Below are positions 45,090 to 56,949 of a stretch of DNA of 64,000 nt, one piece after another (the stretch's first letter is position 1; every line of letters starts with the position of its first letter). The notes beneath the pieces are model-generated. The model saw nothing but the letters and a program-made list of their open reading frames with translations. It was not told the origin of the DNA and did not search any database. A program made the translations under genes and the position numbers. The stretch comes from Muscardinus avellanarius (taxonomy: Eukaryota; Chordata; Mammalia; Rodentia; Gliridae): the NCBI GenBank assembly GCA_963383645.1, contig OY726558.1, positions 185,745,634 through 185,809,633 of the forward strand, written 5' to 3'.

Positions 45090-46050
45090 AATTTTTTCAT
45101 TAGAGCAAAAAAAGTAAAGATATAAACATTTTGTTAAATGTAAACATTTCTAAAATTTGTTTAACTCAACCATCAATATATTTTAAACTCTTATTATGAA
45201 ATAAATATACCAAAGTTTATTATTTAGACACATAAACTTAATTTATAGACCTTATGTGTATAATGCATAAGATACAGTGATCTAAACATCAACATGAGCT
45301 AATGTCCTATTTATCATTTTTCAGAAACTGGGAGATAAAAACCCCTCTCACCTCCCAAAAAAATCCCACAAATCTTTGAGCCCTAAACAGTTTCTTATGT
45401 GTATATGCATATCTGTTTGTGTTTGCAAAAAAAACAGGAGGATGGAAAAGGAAGCATTTGCTCTAATTCGTGGTATGATTTATTGGATGTTGTTCTTGAG
45501 AATGCAAGATTACATTTCAAAGGTCAGCTTTACAGTCATGAAAAACAAAGATTCTTTCTGTTTGATACTAATGAGCCCTGTTTATCTGCTGGGTGAATTC
45601 AGACAAATATATATCAGATTAAATCTAGATCACAGAGTGTTCTTATTACACTAAAGAAGCTTCTCCGGGTGCAGATGTGCTGATATCAACTAGGACGCTG
45701 CTACCAAATGTTTTCCCTGAATTACTGAGGTAAATAAGATACACTCTCCAAATGGGCAGGAGAAATCATTTACAAAATTAAAATCAATTTTAATTTTGTA
45801 AAAGCACAATTAGGAAGTCTAGTGCCTTTCAAAATGTGACTTTTTAGCCCCCTGATATATTCTATTGGAAAACAGGTAAAACCTTTAGAAATGCAATTTT
45901 CAATCCCATCGCTTTATGTAGGTGTTCTTTAAGCAGTTCCATTTCTAGAATGTCCCTCTTGATCTGCACCCCATCCACTGATATGCCACTCAAGCCATTC
46001 TTAGTTTCCCACCTCACCCTTTCTCCTTTCAGTTTTTTTAAAGAGTGCAC
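45090..46050. other. Single-copy AT-rich DNA with a perfect hairpin
   Basis: No gene recognised. Contains a perfect 16-bp inverted repeat at 45769-45802. Confidence 0.45.
45769..45802. repeat. Perfect 16-bp inverted repeat, 2-nt loop
   Basis: TTTACAAAATTAAAAT, then CA, then its exact reverse complement. AT-rich cruciform-prone palindrome. Confidence 0.95.
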
Positions 46051-46054
46051 ATTG

Positions 46055-46765
46055 AGTTCATTAACTCATTCTGCACATGTGTCTGGAAAGTCCCCTGTGC
46101 GTCAGACACTGTACTTGGCGCCCGTGATACAAAGATAATTGATCGAGTCATGGTTCCCACCTTCTGGGAGCACAGTGTGTGAAAACCAAGGAAGAAGGGA
46201 TGAGTCTGTGCAGATAGACCCAAGAAGGCATCACGGTCTTGGAGAACAGGAATTTTAAGGCCAAAAAGGAGTGAGGTAGCACACTGGGGGAGATGGAGGC
46301 ATCAACACTGTAGTGAGGCTACAGGCAGAATGTAAGGAGAGACAGAAGACCCATGTGGAAAGACAGAGCCACATCGGTAACAGCCCCAAAGCCCAGACCC
46401 AAAAGTTTGAACCTTATTTCATAAGAAGCTGAGAGTCCCTGAAAGATATGCCGAGGCTGAAAATTCAGTCTTGTGGCTGTGCCGAGTGTAAAAGTGGGAG
46501 ACGGAAGACCAGGATACAAGCTGGATGTTTTTAACAATTCCTTCCTGGAGCTGAGCCCTTTTTAGCAGCAGAGACAGGGTGAAGGGGACAAAAGCAATGT
46601 CAGAGGACTTGGTGAACACATGGCATAACCAAAATGAAAATGTCTAGTGAAACTCCCACATTTCCAACTCCACTCACTGGGTAGGTCGTTGAGCTATTCA
46701 TTAGGACAAATAATCATGGCAGGAGATGCAAAGAAATACAACTTGAGGTATAAGTACAAGGTGAC
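46055..46765 (-). mobile_element. L2 fragment
   Basis: 'gtgcgtcagacactgtactt', 'gtcatggttcccaccttctg' and the following purine-rich text are in antisense L2 order. The inner part (46250-46765) is more diverged. Confidence 0.6.
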
Positions 46766-46782
46766 TGGCAAAATGGCCTCTT

Positions 46783-47405
46783 TGTTATGGTGAGATACAG
46801 AATGTCCCCTGAAGAGCTCACGTATTAATGTTTAAAGTCAATGTAATTAAGTCTTGAGGGTTGTAATCATATCAGTGGATAAATTCATCATAGTGGTATA
46901 CTGGGTGGTAACTTAGGCACATAGAATGTAGCTGGAGTAAATGGGTCCTGGAGGTGCGTCCTTAGGGTCTGTGCTTTTGTCTTGGAATCTCCTTATGTGC
47001 TTCTTCTGACCCCATGATGTGAGAGAAGAACCCCTGAGATCTACTTCCAGCCACCATGCCCTGAGATCTTCATACCTGGGCTCACATGGAATGAACACTA
47101 AATCTCTAAAAAACTGTGCTCATGCCGGGCGTGGTGGCGCACGCTTGTAATCCCCGCGCTTGGGAGACAGAGACAGGAGGATCGCGCAGGTTCGAAGCCA
47201 GCCGCGCGCACTGGCTTAGGAGACACTGTTTCCAAATAAAAATGTAAAAATAGGTCTGGGAGTGTAGCCCGGAGGTAGAAGGGCTTCCAGGAACCCCAGT
47301 ACCACCAAAAAAAAAAAAAAAAAAACTGTGATCAAATAAATCTTCCTCCCTTTATGTTGTGAGGTCAGTTGTTTTGATACAGCAGTGAGAATATTGACTG
47401 AGACA
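46783..47405 (+). mobile_element. ERVL-MaLR-type solo LTR, split by a SINE
   Basis: Starts 'tgttatggtgagatacag' and shows the MaLR order 'cacgtattaatg', 'atatcagtggataaattc', 'actgggtggtaac', 'gtcctggaggtgcg', 'atgatgtgagag'. After the SINE it ends 'aaataaatcttcctcc', 'gtttgat'-like text and 'atattgactgagaca'. No internal viral coding sequence is present. It is an LTR remnant only. Confidence 0.75.
47112..47336 (+). mobile_element. SINE, derived 'ttccaggaacccc' subtype, inside the LTR
   Basis: aaaaactgtg flanks both sides. It carries 'gccgggcgtggtggcgcac', an intact pol III B-box-like 'ggttcgaagcc', 'ggcttccaggaaccccag' and a long A-tail. The least decayed copy in the window. Confidence 0.95.
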
Positions 47406-47409
47406 CTTT

Positions 47410-49360
47410 TATGAAAAGCGTCTATAGAATGATGAAAACTGGATGCGGTATAATCACCCCAAAATCTACACAGCAGCTTTTTCTTTACCTGTTGGTGAAG
47501 TTTCGCCATATAAACTAACTTTGACATTTAGAAGAATAAAGTAGCATGCACAGATGTTTTTATTATGTTGCTGATACTTTAAAATGCATTTTTAAAAGAA
47601 TTTGATGAGACCTATTATGTTATAAGACAAATCTGGAGTTTGTCCTGTAAGTTATAAGGTTTGAAAGGTACACAAGATTGCTCTGTGCGCTCTTTTTTTT
47701 TTTTCTTTTTTGCTTACTTCATTAAACTCCTTTGTATATGGAGGAAAAAGAAAGAAAAAGAAATTGGCCTTCGAAATCTGAGAATACCTGAGAGACATAA
47801 TTTGAGTAGTGTTCAGAATTGGGCTAGCTGATACATCAGCACTGGCCTCCCCTGAGTGGTTTGTTCCCAGGATTTCAGGGGTATGAAGATGATCTTGAAG
47901 ATAAGGTTATTTGGCCTTCAGTAGCTTTCAAAAAGGGAATTGTTCAAAATGAATCACTGTTTTTTTAAGTCTTTTTCCCTAAGAGCATTAGTATTTGGTG
48001 GTAAATTGAATGCTTCTGAGTGAATTGAGCATATCATGATCTAGATAGAAACCTCAGTCTGAAAAACAAAATAATAAAATAATAAGACATGCCCCTTTCA
48101 TAGTATTATAAGATGATCTACTTCTGATACTTAAAACATCTGGATTCCAGAGAAGAAATTTCTGTAGAGGCAGGTTCCTTCTTTTGAGAAGCAAATGGCA
48201 TGTTTTATATACAATATGTCACAAAATATGCCTGTTTTACCTACATCTGGTATTATTGGTTCAGATAGGATAGAAAATTACATAACCATTTATTGCAAAG
48301 AGAAAGCAATGTGCGCATATTAAAAGAATACAGACACAGGATTTTGGCAAAAGTTAGTAATTTGCTTCTAAGAAATGCATTTGTGACTCTCAGCTCAGTT
48401 TTCATATTTGAGACAAAGTGGAAAAATACAGAAAATACTATGAGAAGAGATTCATAATTCATGAATGCTTTTTGTTGTTTTTTTAATTGAGCTCCTTCAT
48501 ATATTTTCTTGCTTGCTTATTATTCAATTTATTAGACAAACTGAGAGGCCGAGTCCTGAGAAATGTCCCCTGATGGGCTAGTTTCACGTCTAATATTCCT
48601 TCTTGCCATTTCATTTGGAGAAAAATATAAAAATAATAGTCATCAGAAAAAGAAAAGTTGTGTCCTATTTATTCTGTTACATGTTGCTGGACAGAAAATA
48701 TGAAATTGGAAGTGCTAGAAAACAGAGTGGAAAGTCTAATATTTTGACATTGTGACTAGTTTCTGGACTGAGGGGGGAGCCCTGGATCTTGGAGGTGAGG
48801 GGAGATGTAATTAATGTGTGCGTGTACAGACAGGTATGGACACGTGTCTGGATTCTGGGTTCTAGAAGTGAGGGCATGTACATATATAGAGACACTGTAT
48901 TTTAAAACTTGCCCATAATAAGATGTTTTCAGCCACGTACTCCCATTTTGTAATCTCACCAGCGAGGCAAGTTGCAAAGAGTAAAGTTTCTGATCTAGCC
49001 AGATATTTTTATTCAGTGATTGCAAGACCCCTACTGAGTTGAGTCTCACCATCTCAGACCTTTAGTTGTTTTCCCCAGACTTCTAAATGCCAATTGACTG
49101 GCTCAGCATTTTCACTAATAAAGACAAAATCATTTCTTTAAAAAGGTATCTGGGTTTTCTTGCTTGGTTTTCAAATTCTGCGATTAAAATCTATGGTCAA
49201 TAAAAATCATTTTTTTTTCTCACTAATCTCAGAATTATTTCATTCAAGGGAAAAGGGAACTTCAGTGATAAGTGTTTCTGTGGAGTTCCCCATCCCTTTG
49301 GACTTTGAGAATGTGATTTAACATCATCTCTAGATCGTGAATCAATGAATAATAATGGGA
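47410..49360. other. 2-kb transposon-free AT-rich stretch
   Basis: No SINE, L1 or gene recognised. Short opposite-strand open frames near 48250-49050 lack recognisable content. Confidence 0.45.
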
Positions 49361-49362
49361 AA

Positions 49363-49585
49363 CAGCCAGGAATGGTGAAGCACACTTGTTATAATAGTAC
49401 ATGGGAGACTGAGATGGGGGGATCACAGGTTCATGGCCAGTCTCAGCAACTTAGTGAGGCCCTCCTCAACTTACTAAGACCCTGTTTCAAAATGAAGGAT
49501 TAAATAGGGCTGGAGGTATAGCTCAGAGGTAAAATGCCCCTGGGTTCAATCACCAGTAACACGCACACGCACACACACACACAAT
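49363..49585 (+). mobile_element. B1-dID-type SINE with (CA)n tail
   Basis: 'cagccaggaatggtgaagc' to 'tagctcagaggtaaaatg' and 'gggttcaatcaccagtaac', with the tail turned into a CA/CGCA microsatellite (49560-49583). Confidence 0.87.
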
Positions 49586-49864
49586 GGTAACCTCATATTG
49601 TGCAGATGAGGGGTGAGTAGTCCAACCAAAGGGTTCAAATCAGCATATTCATCATCAAACCCAACATCCAGAAATGTGCAAGCGTGTGGTTATTCTGAGC
49701 AGCCCGAGGATGATTACTTTTGCTTTTTTATTATTTTAACTTTACCAATAATTTGTTTTCTAGTCAGTAGGCATTCAGTCAATATCTGTCAACTTAGTGA
49801 ATGAGAATATTTAAGCAAGTAGCCAAGTAATCAAAGTTTAGGTGTCATCTCTTTGGTATTTGTT

Positions 49865-50075
49865 GTATTTTGTTTTTGCTTTTGCTTTTGTTTTGTGTTC
49901 CTGGGGATTGAACTCAGGGACATTCTACTTCCAAACTATAACCCCAGCTTGATGTTTCTTTGTATTTTGAAACACGATCTTGCTCAGTTGCTGAGGCTGA
50001 TCCTGGACCTGTGGTCCTCGTGTCTCAGCTTCCCAAGTACGGGGATGAAAAGCCTACAGCACCACACTCAGCTCA
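49865..50075 (-). mobile_element. B1-dID-type SINE with TTTTGC tail repeats
   Basis: A tail of tttttgcttttgc units, then 'ggggattgaactcaggga' and B1 start 'cctacagcaccacactcag'. Confidence 0.85.
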
Positions 50076-50079
50076 GTGT

Positions 50080-51815
50080 CATCCCTTAATTGTCACTGAA
50101 GTCTACTCTTGAGGAAAACACTGGTTTTTACTTTCATTGCATGCAATATAGAAGTAATATATAAGACAAATATTACATGTACACATGTCTCCATATTAAG
50201 GAATACATAAATTACTTCATGAGTATAAAATGTTTCAAACATTGAAAATTATCAGGAAAATGTCACGATAAAAACCAAGATGAGGCCAGGATTATACAAG
50301 TAAGACAATACCGATATCCATCTATGAGGTGTAAGGCAGATTTCAAATTTATACTTAACACTGCAAACTTTTTTTAAAGAATAAATATAATGGTGGCTTT
50401 TGGTGACTTTCTACAAAGAAAAAGTTAAACTGTCAGTGTTTTTTAAAGAGCTAAACTAAGATCCTCTAAAATTAGCTTCTGGTATAACAAATTCTGGATA
50501 TATATTCTGAGAATTTAATCTCATCAGTGAATAGAAACGAAGGATAAAATTATATCAAATATTATATTATGTTTCCTTATTTCTTCCATAGTTTTTCTGT
50601 ATTAGGACATGTGTATTTTGTGTGTATCTTATTAACACAAGAAGTTCACTGAGCTAATTTCTCTCTTGAGGTAAAAGTAAAACTTCAAAATATTAAATCT
50701 CTATTTTAATAAAAAAAAAAAGCAGCTCTATTGTTCTGAAAATTACCTTCAGTCAGCCATTAGGTAGGCAGTCAATATCTATTTGCAATCTTTTATAGAA
50801 ATGTTAATGATCATAATGATGAAAATTCAACATCTATGAGCTTCCATCCATTTTGATCTTGAAAAATCTTAGTTATATTTTTAGAAACATAAATTCACTC
50901 ATCATTTTTCATGATAGTAACTTTCTTTTTCTTACCCTAAATCTGATAAGACAACTTAACTGAATGAAGGCGATCAAAAAATTTGACATGTATGGTTGCC
51001 AAAACACCGTGGATTTTTCATTCTGGAGAGTGCTTTGGGTCTATAAGAGGGGACTTTGCATCACTCTGCGTGGTAATATGAACTTGCATCGATATACATG
51101 GTAGAAATTCTAAAGCCTACATCCATGTGCATCTGGACCAGTCCTGGATGTTCCCAGTTACCCCGTTACTACAGGAAGATGCTGTCTTGCTAAATTATTG
51201 TTGCTTCATCCAGAAAACCAGGAAGGGCACCTGGCACTGTCATTCAGATGTCCTTGTGAGCTGTTTAGTGTTTCCAGTCCAGAAAAATGATGTTATTTCT
51301 CAATTCATGTTTAAGGTGAGAGAGAGACTAGTTATTCCTCGCTCCTGCATGTTTCTATTTGGTATCCAAACAGTGTCAGGATATCTAGAAAAGCTAACCT
51401 AGGAATTTGAAGGTGCATCATAAGCAAAAGAAAGAGCGATGGATTGCCTTTCAGACACGCACACAGTCCACAACTATGATTATTTTTGCCCTTAGAGGGA
51501 ATGGGAATCTTCGCTAGGTGCTGGTATGTTTTTTTGTATGCATCTTCTCTTAACATTTATTAGTCATCACTTAATGATGAACTTGACTTCTGTTTGCTCT
51601 AAAAAATATATATTTCTGGGATATTCTCTAATTTTAAAACAATGCTTACTAATTTTAAGTTGAAAATTTTATCTCAATTTTGTGTGTGTGAATAAGAATT
51701 TATTCTTAATAAGCCAAAAGTAATGAACCACAAATTTTCTAGGTTTTATTTCTCATTAGGAACAAAGGAAATGCAAGCTTTCAAATTAATTCACAGAGGT
51801 TACTGCAAATAGTAA
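50080..51815. other. 1.7-kb transposon-free AT-rich stretch
   Basis: Nothing recognised. A 91-aa plus-strand frame (51127-51402) has no domain I know and no splice support. Confidence 0.4.
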
Positions 51816-51819
51816 TGTT

Positions 51820-52165
51820 TTTAATATACTTTTTAGTGCATTTAATTATACATCATAGTGAGGTTCAGTAAGACACAAACATATACTCACAGAGTTCTTG
51901 GTGTACTTCACTCCCACACCCACATTCCACTTTGACACGCCTCTCCTCTCCCTATACATGCTAGTGGAACTGGTAGCAATAAGTTTACATATTGCCAAAG
52001 CATTATTTAAGCTGTTTTCTTCCTCGGCCCTTCTTTATTCTCTTCCTGCCTCCCTCCCCTAATCTCCTTTCTTCTACCAGGCTCTCTCCATATTTATTCA
52101 AAGTTCATTTTATATTTCCTGTTTCCTCTCGAGCTTCCACATATGAGAGAAAATAATGTATTTAT
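51820..52165 (-). mobile_element. L1 3' end
   Basis: 'tttttagtgcatttaattatac' pattern (diverged), a pyrimidine-rich 3'UTR, and an end at 'cttccacatatgagagaaaa', the junction of 3'UTR and ORF2 end. Confidence 0.8.
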
Positions 52166-52169
52166 TTTG

Positions 52170-52580
52170 AAGGACATGCCTTAAATATTTTATAATTTTA
52201 CTTTCTTATCATTTTCTTGTAATGACAATGTATTATATTCTTGAGAAACGCAGAGATAATTGATAAGGGTTCTCAACCCAAGAATGACAAATATTGAAGT
52301 AATTTCTTTGTTTAAAAAGGATCCATTTTATCAGTGATGCTATTACTCATTTCTTGGATGGATCATTAACTGGGTTAGATTATTGACCAGTGGAAGGTTT
52401 TCTCCAGTGAGAGCTAATAATGACCATTTATAAGCTGATTGGTTGTATTTGTGTAGTTCTTACATACAACACAATAGACCATTGTATCCTCAGGGAAAAA
52501 AACAAGTTTTGCTATAATAATAGACAACTCTATAATCTCAGTGACTTGACTTGAACCACTTGAATTCTCTTCTTTCTCAT
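52170..52580. other. Single-copy AT-rich DNA
   Basis: Nothing recognised. Confidence 0.45.
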
Positions 52581-52585
52581 GCTAG

Positions 52586-52618
52586 TTTTCTTTCTTTCTT
52601 TCTTTCTTTCTATCTTTC

Positions 52619-52650
<32 letters not shown>

Positions 52651-52852
52651 TGCAGTACTGGGGATAGAACCAGGGGCATTATACCTCCGAGCTATACCCC
52701 TAGCCCTATTTTTTTTATTCCTTATTTTGAAACAGAGTCTCATTGAGTTGAAAAGGGCCTCACTAAGTAGCTAAGGGTGGCTGTGAACTGCGATCCTCCT
52801 GTCTCAGCCTCCCAAATGCTGGGATAACAAGCGTGCGCCACCACACCAGGCT
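52586..52852 (-). mobile_element. B1-dID-type SINE with (TTTC)n tail
   Basis: (TTTC)n at 52586-52622, poly(T) to 52651, then 'ggggatagaaccaggggc' and 'gtgcgccaccacaccaggc'. Confidence 0.92.
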
Positions 52853-52854
52853 GC

Positions 52855-54190
52855 TACATTCCTTTTGTGTGTCAGAAAGAGACGCTATACCTTGTGTCCT
52901 CGGGTTGGGTCCCAAAGTGACATCACAGCTGCTATCTGGAAGCTCAGCGATCGCTGTGATTCAAGGAAAGACAGAGATCTGGCTCATCTTGAAACCGCAA
53001 TTAAATGCTCTACCCTAACAGTGACCGAATGTTAGAGCTTGCTGCCCAGGACAACTTACTGATTCTTTCTGTCTTCAAGAGAGCCAGGAATTGGAATCTT
53101 TCCGTGTGACTAGGAATGAAAAGAACTGGAAAGCTCTAGCAAACAACACAGTTGACTCTCCTAAATCATTTATATCATCTCTCAGGTTGGCACATCTCTG
53201 TCGAGAAAGGACCACAAGAAGTGTCCAACACTCTGACTGCCGTGATCAGTTATTAGAGATTCCCGTTCTCATTCGTAATTTTTTGCACACTCATGCTACC
53301 CAGAAGCATAAGCCCTTATTAGTATCCCTAAGCATTTCTCCGAAGTTCCCCTTCACTTCTTTCAACCTCAGTCTGTCTCAAGAAGATTGTAAACACCGAG
53401 ACGACCGTCTCTCCTCCAGATTTTAAGTTTGCATGATGGCATTGTGGCGTTGCTGAGTCGTGACGTTTATAGGATTCACTTATATTGTTATTTATCATGT
53501 GCACTTGGCACGTCTGAAAAGCAAGGTGTAGTTGCATAAGTATTTAGAGCTGACAACACTAAATTGGAATAGTAAGGAATTTCAACATTATCCTCAACTT
53601 TGAAGTCAATAGAGACTAGAATGAACCAGCTCTAACCACACTGGACTTGTGGTGCTGGCGTTCACATGGGTTCCTCTTCTTGCCTCTCTTCTACTCTGTC
53701 TAGCAGAGAATTACATTTCCTAAGATCTCTTGTCTGGGTCAGTTTGGCCAGTTAAGGTATCCACAGAAGACTGGGGGGCCAGCGGAGGAGAGAAGACAGA
53801 ATATTTCTTCTCCTATCTGCCTCCTGTGATTTCTCAGCAACCTCCCCGCCCCCAGTGCTCTATCACCTACTCTTCTGTGGTCCTATTTGTGCCCAAACCT
53901 GAGCCTATGCTTACCATTATAAAGATTTTTAAGTTTAAGTTACCATATTCCATATATCTGTATTACTAGATAAAAGTCTGTTTAGTGATAGAATATATTC
54001 ATTGACAGTAAATGTTTTCTTTCAAAGCTAATCCAATCCTAGTATTTGTACTTTTTTTTTTTTTTACCTTATCCTAGATTTAAAAAGCAATTGTTACCTC
54101 CTGTATTCTTGGGTATTTGTAGTGAAACAAAGGTAAATAAATCATTATTCCAAAAGAAAAGTACAAGGATAAGTAACTGAAATGTCATTC
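52855..54190. other. Single-copy DNA, nothing recognised
   Basis: The 111-aa plus-strand frame (53091-53426) starts inside unique DNA and has no recognisable domain. 53720-53920 may be an old unassigned repeat. Confidence 0.4.
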
Positions 54191-54196
54191 CACCAG

Positions 54197-54633
54197 AGCC
54201 GGGTATAGCGGTACCCAGTTGTAATCCCAATACTTGGGAGTCTGGGACAGGAGGATCATGGGTTTGCAGCCAGACTCAGCTACTTAATGAGGCCCTCACA
54301 ACTTAGTGAGACCTTGTTTCAAAGTAAAGAATAAAAAATAGGGCTGGGGCAGGGTGTGGCGGTGCACACTTGTAATCCCTGTGCTTGGAAGGCTGAGACA
54401 GGAGGATCGCACAGGTTCGAAGCCAGTCTCAGCTACTTAGTGAGGCTCTCAGCAACTTAGTGAGACCCTGTTTCCAAATAAAGTATAAAATAGGTCTCGG
54501 AGTATAGCCCAGAGGTAGAAAGCTCCTGGGTTCCACCCCTAGTACCATGAAAAAAAAATTGGGTTGGGGGCATAGCTCTGAGATAGAATGTCCATGGGTT
54601 CAGTACGACAATAAATAAATAAATAAATAAAAT
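54197..54633 (+). mobile_element. B1-dID SINE split by another SINE
   Basis: The outer element is 54197-54347 ('gccgggtatagcggtaccc') plus 54558-54633 ('catagctctgagatagaatg', tail (AAAT)n). gggctgggg and gggttgggg flank the insert as a probable diverged duplication. Confidence 0.88.
54348..54557 (+). mobile_element. Inserted SINE, intermediate subtype
   Basis: Carries 'acaggttcgaagccag' and 'gtttccaaataaag' of the derived subtype, but still the older middle ('cagctacttagtgaggctc') and ID end ('gggttccacccctagtacc'). Confidence 0.88.
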
Positions 54634-54639
54634 TATAAA

Positions 54640-55140
54640 ACGTCATACCACCATATTAGAGTGGGAAATATATTTAATGGGCTTAGCTGGTGCTTAAATA
54701 AATGGACAAAATGAGCTCCCCAAGAATAAAAGAGATTCTTAGTGTCAGAAATAATTTTTTATGGTGTTGTAAGAAAAGACATGTCTTTGAAATCAGCTTG
54801 GCAAGGCAAATTTTACTTTTTTCAAAAAGAACTGCCGCCACCAGTAAGTCAGGCACACAGTAACAGCTGGGCATTTTATTCCCAGTGTGGGGCTTCTGAG
54901 CTGTGCTCCTATTGGTGAGAACAGAGCTTCACAGCTTTTATGTCATTGGCTAAAGGGGATGTTGGATGAGGGGTCCGCACTCACAGTTTCCAGGAAATGC
55001 TATCTTTACAAAAATATAAGCACACAGAAAGTTATACAATTAGAGTTTTACAAAATGGAGCCTAACTTCAGCTATTCCTTGGATAGAAAAGATCTAATTA
55101 TATTTTCACATTAGGATTATCAAGGAGCAAGGAAAATAGG
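54640..55140. other. Single-copy DNA, nothing recognised
   Basis: No gene or repeat recognised. Confidence 0.45.
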
Positions 55141-55146
55141 AATAAA

Positions 55147-55395
55147 TTACAAGCGTGGTGACTAACGCTTGTAATCCCAGCATTTGGGAGGCAGAGACTG
55201 GAAGATGGTGTTTCACAGACAGCCTCAGCTGCTTAACGAGGCCCTTTGTAACTCAGTGAGACCCTGTTTCAAAAGACTAAAAAGTAGGACCAGGGGTGTA
55301 GCTAAGAGGTAGAATGCCCCTGGGTTCTTTTCCTGGTACCTCAAAAAAAAAAAAAAAAAAAAAAAAGGAAGGAAGGAAGGAAGAGAAAGGAAAGA
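55147..55395 (+). mobile_element. B1-dID SINE with poly(A)-(AAGG)n tail
   Basis: 'acaagcgtggtgactaacgc' to 'gtagctaagaggtagaatg', then about 22 A residues and (AAGG)n. Confidence 0.9.
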
Positions 55396-55407
55396 AAAGT
55401 TAATTTG

Positions 55408-55622
55408 GATTTAGGCATCTGTGGTACATGCCTGTAATCCCATTACTTGGGAGGCTGAGACAGGAGGATCACAGGTTCAAGACCAGGCTCCGCAACTTAG
55501 GGAGATTCTCAGCAATTTAGGAAGACCCAATTTCAAAATAAAAAATTAAAAAGGGCTGAGGGTGTGTCTCAGAGATAAATGCCCCTGGGTTCAATTCCCA
55601 CTGTCACAAAAAATAAATAAAT
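55408..55622 (+). mobile_element. B1-dID-type SINE
   Basis: 'ggcatctgtggtacatgcc' to 'gtgtctcagagataaatgc' and 'gggttcaattcccactgtc', with an (AAAT)n tail. Confidence 0.88.
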
Positions 55623-55743
55623 AATTGGAAATTAGAGTCGGAAGCCTTTTTGAAAACACTATTTATTTACACAAATATGAAGGCAGGTCATACCCAGGCC
55701 AGCAATTCCTAAAAGAATCTCAAGAATATAAGGTCCTCTGATG

Positions 55744-55840
55744 GTTTCTTTCTTCCTTCCTTCCTTTCTTTCCTTCTTTCTTTCTTTCTTTCCTTCTTTC
55801 TTCTTTCCTTCCTTACTTTATTTTTTTCCTTTTTTTATAA
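55744..55840. repeat. (TTTC)n/(TTCC)n microsatellite
   Basis: About 90 bp of pyrimidine-rich tetranucleotide repeats with a few A residues. Confidence 0.93.
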
Positions 55841-55844
55841 ACAG

Positions 55845-56705
55845 GAAAAAAAATACATGAACCCATTCTATTTCATTAAGAAATCTAGTGGGAACAGAAA
55901 GAAGGCTTAATAAGTGTATAGCTACTCTCTCGTAGAGTAGTAAATACTAAGTATTACTTCATAAGAATGACTAAGTATGACACCTTCACGGGCTGTTTTC
56001 CTAACATATGGACTGTTAAGTGCTTGAGAAATAATTTGTTTGCTTTTGCAGCCCATAGTTTAACGTAATGAAGCACTACCAAGTTGAATAACTAGACAAG
56101 AAACTCCTTAGGTATGGGGAATTATATTCTGAATTAATGAATTGCAAATTGTAAGCCAATCCAACTCCCATAAATATTATGAGAAAGAAGGCACAGTCCT
56201 ACCTACACAAATTTTCAAGGCAAAATTATTCCATGACGAGAAAAAGATTTAGAGCATAATTAAGGTTCCTAAAATATAAGTACTTAAGAAGAAACTTACC
56301 ATATGTTTAAAATTACCCGAGACTGCATTTATGATCTGCGATAAGTATACATTTTCTGGAATGCAGAAAGCCTCTTTAAAGGTTTTCCTGTTTTATTTTT
56401 ATGGCATTATTGTATAGTTCACCTCTAGCAATTCATAATGGGCTTTAAAAATTGAAAAAATAAAATAGAGGAGTTTTATTTTCTGCCTGTGACAGTTATT
56501 TCACTTTACATAGAAAACACTAACTCATTGGTGAAAATACAAATAATTTAACATGATAAATTTAGGAAACCACATTCCGGAAGCATTTTGTTAACAATAC
56601 ACAGCTCAGTGATACAAAATATAGCCTTTCCTTCGGGTTTGAATGGGAACAAATTTGGGAAATGATGGCTTGGGGAATAGTCTTCAGTCTCTGCATACAG
56701 GAGAT
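55845..56705. other. Single-copy AT-rich DNA
   Basis: Nothing recognised. Confidence 0.45.
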
Positions 56706-56710
56706 CAGGG

Positions 56711-56945
56711 TTTTATTTTGTTTGTTTTGTTTTGTTGTAGTACTGGTTTTTAACCCAGGGGCATTCTACCTCTGAGCTACATCCTAGCCTTTTTATTATT
56801 ATTATTATTTTGTTTGTTTTGAAACGGAGTCTCAGTAAGTTAGTAAGAGACTTGCTAAGTTGCTGAGGCTGGCCTTGAACCTGAGATCCTGCTGTCTCAG
56901 TTTCTCAAGTACTGGGATTACAGCATCTGCTACCAAGCCCAGCTC
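56711..56945 (-). mobile_element. B1-dID-type SINE
   Basis: (TTTTG)n tail, 'ttaacccaggggcattctac', a (TTA)n linker, and 'gggattacagcatctgctac'. 'gagatcagggttt' and 'agagatctttttt' may be the flanking duplication. Confidence 0.85.
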
Positions 56946-56949
56946 TTCA

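Noticed and set aside
53091..53426. 111-aa plus-strand open frame
   Set aside because: No recognised protein, no splice sites at sensible positions.
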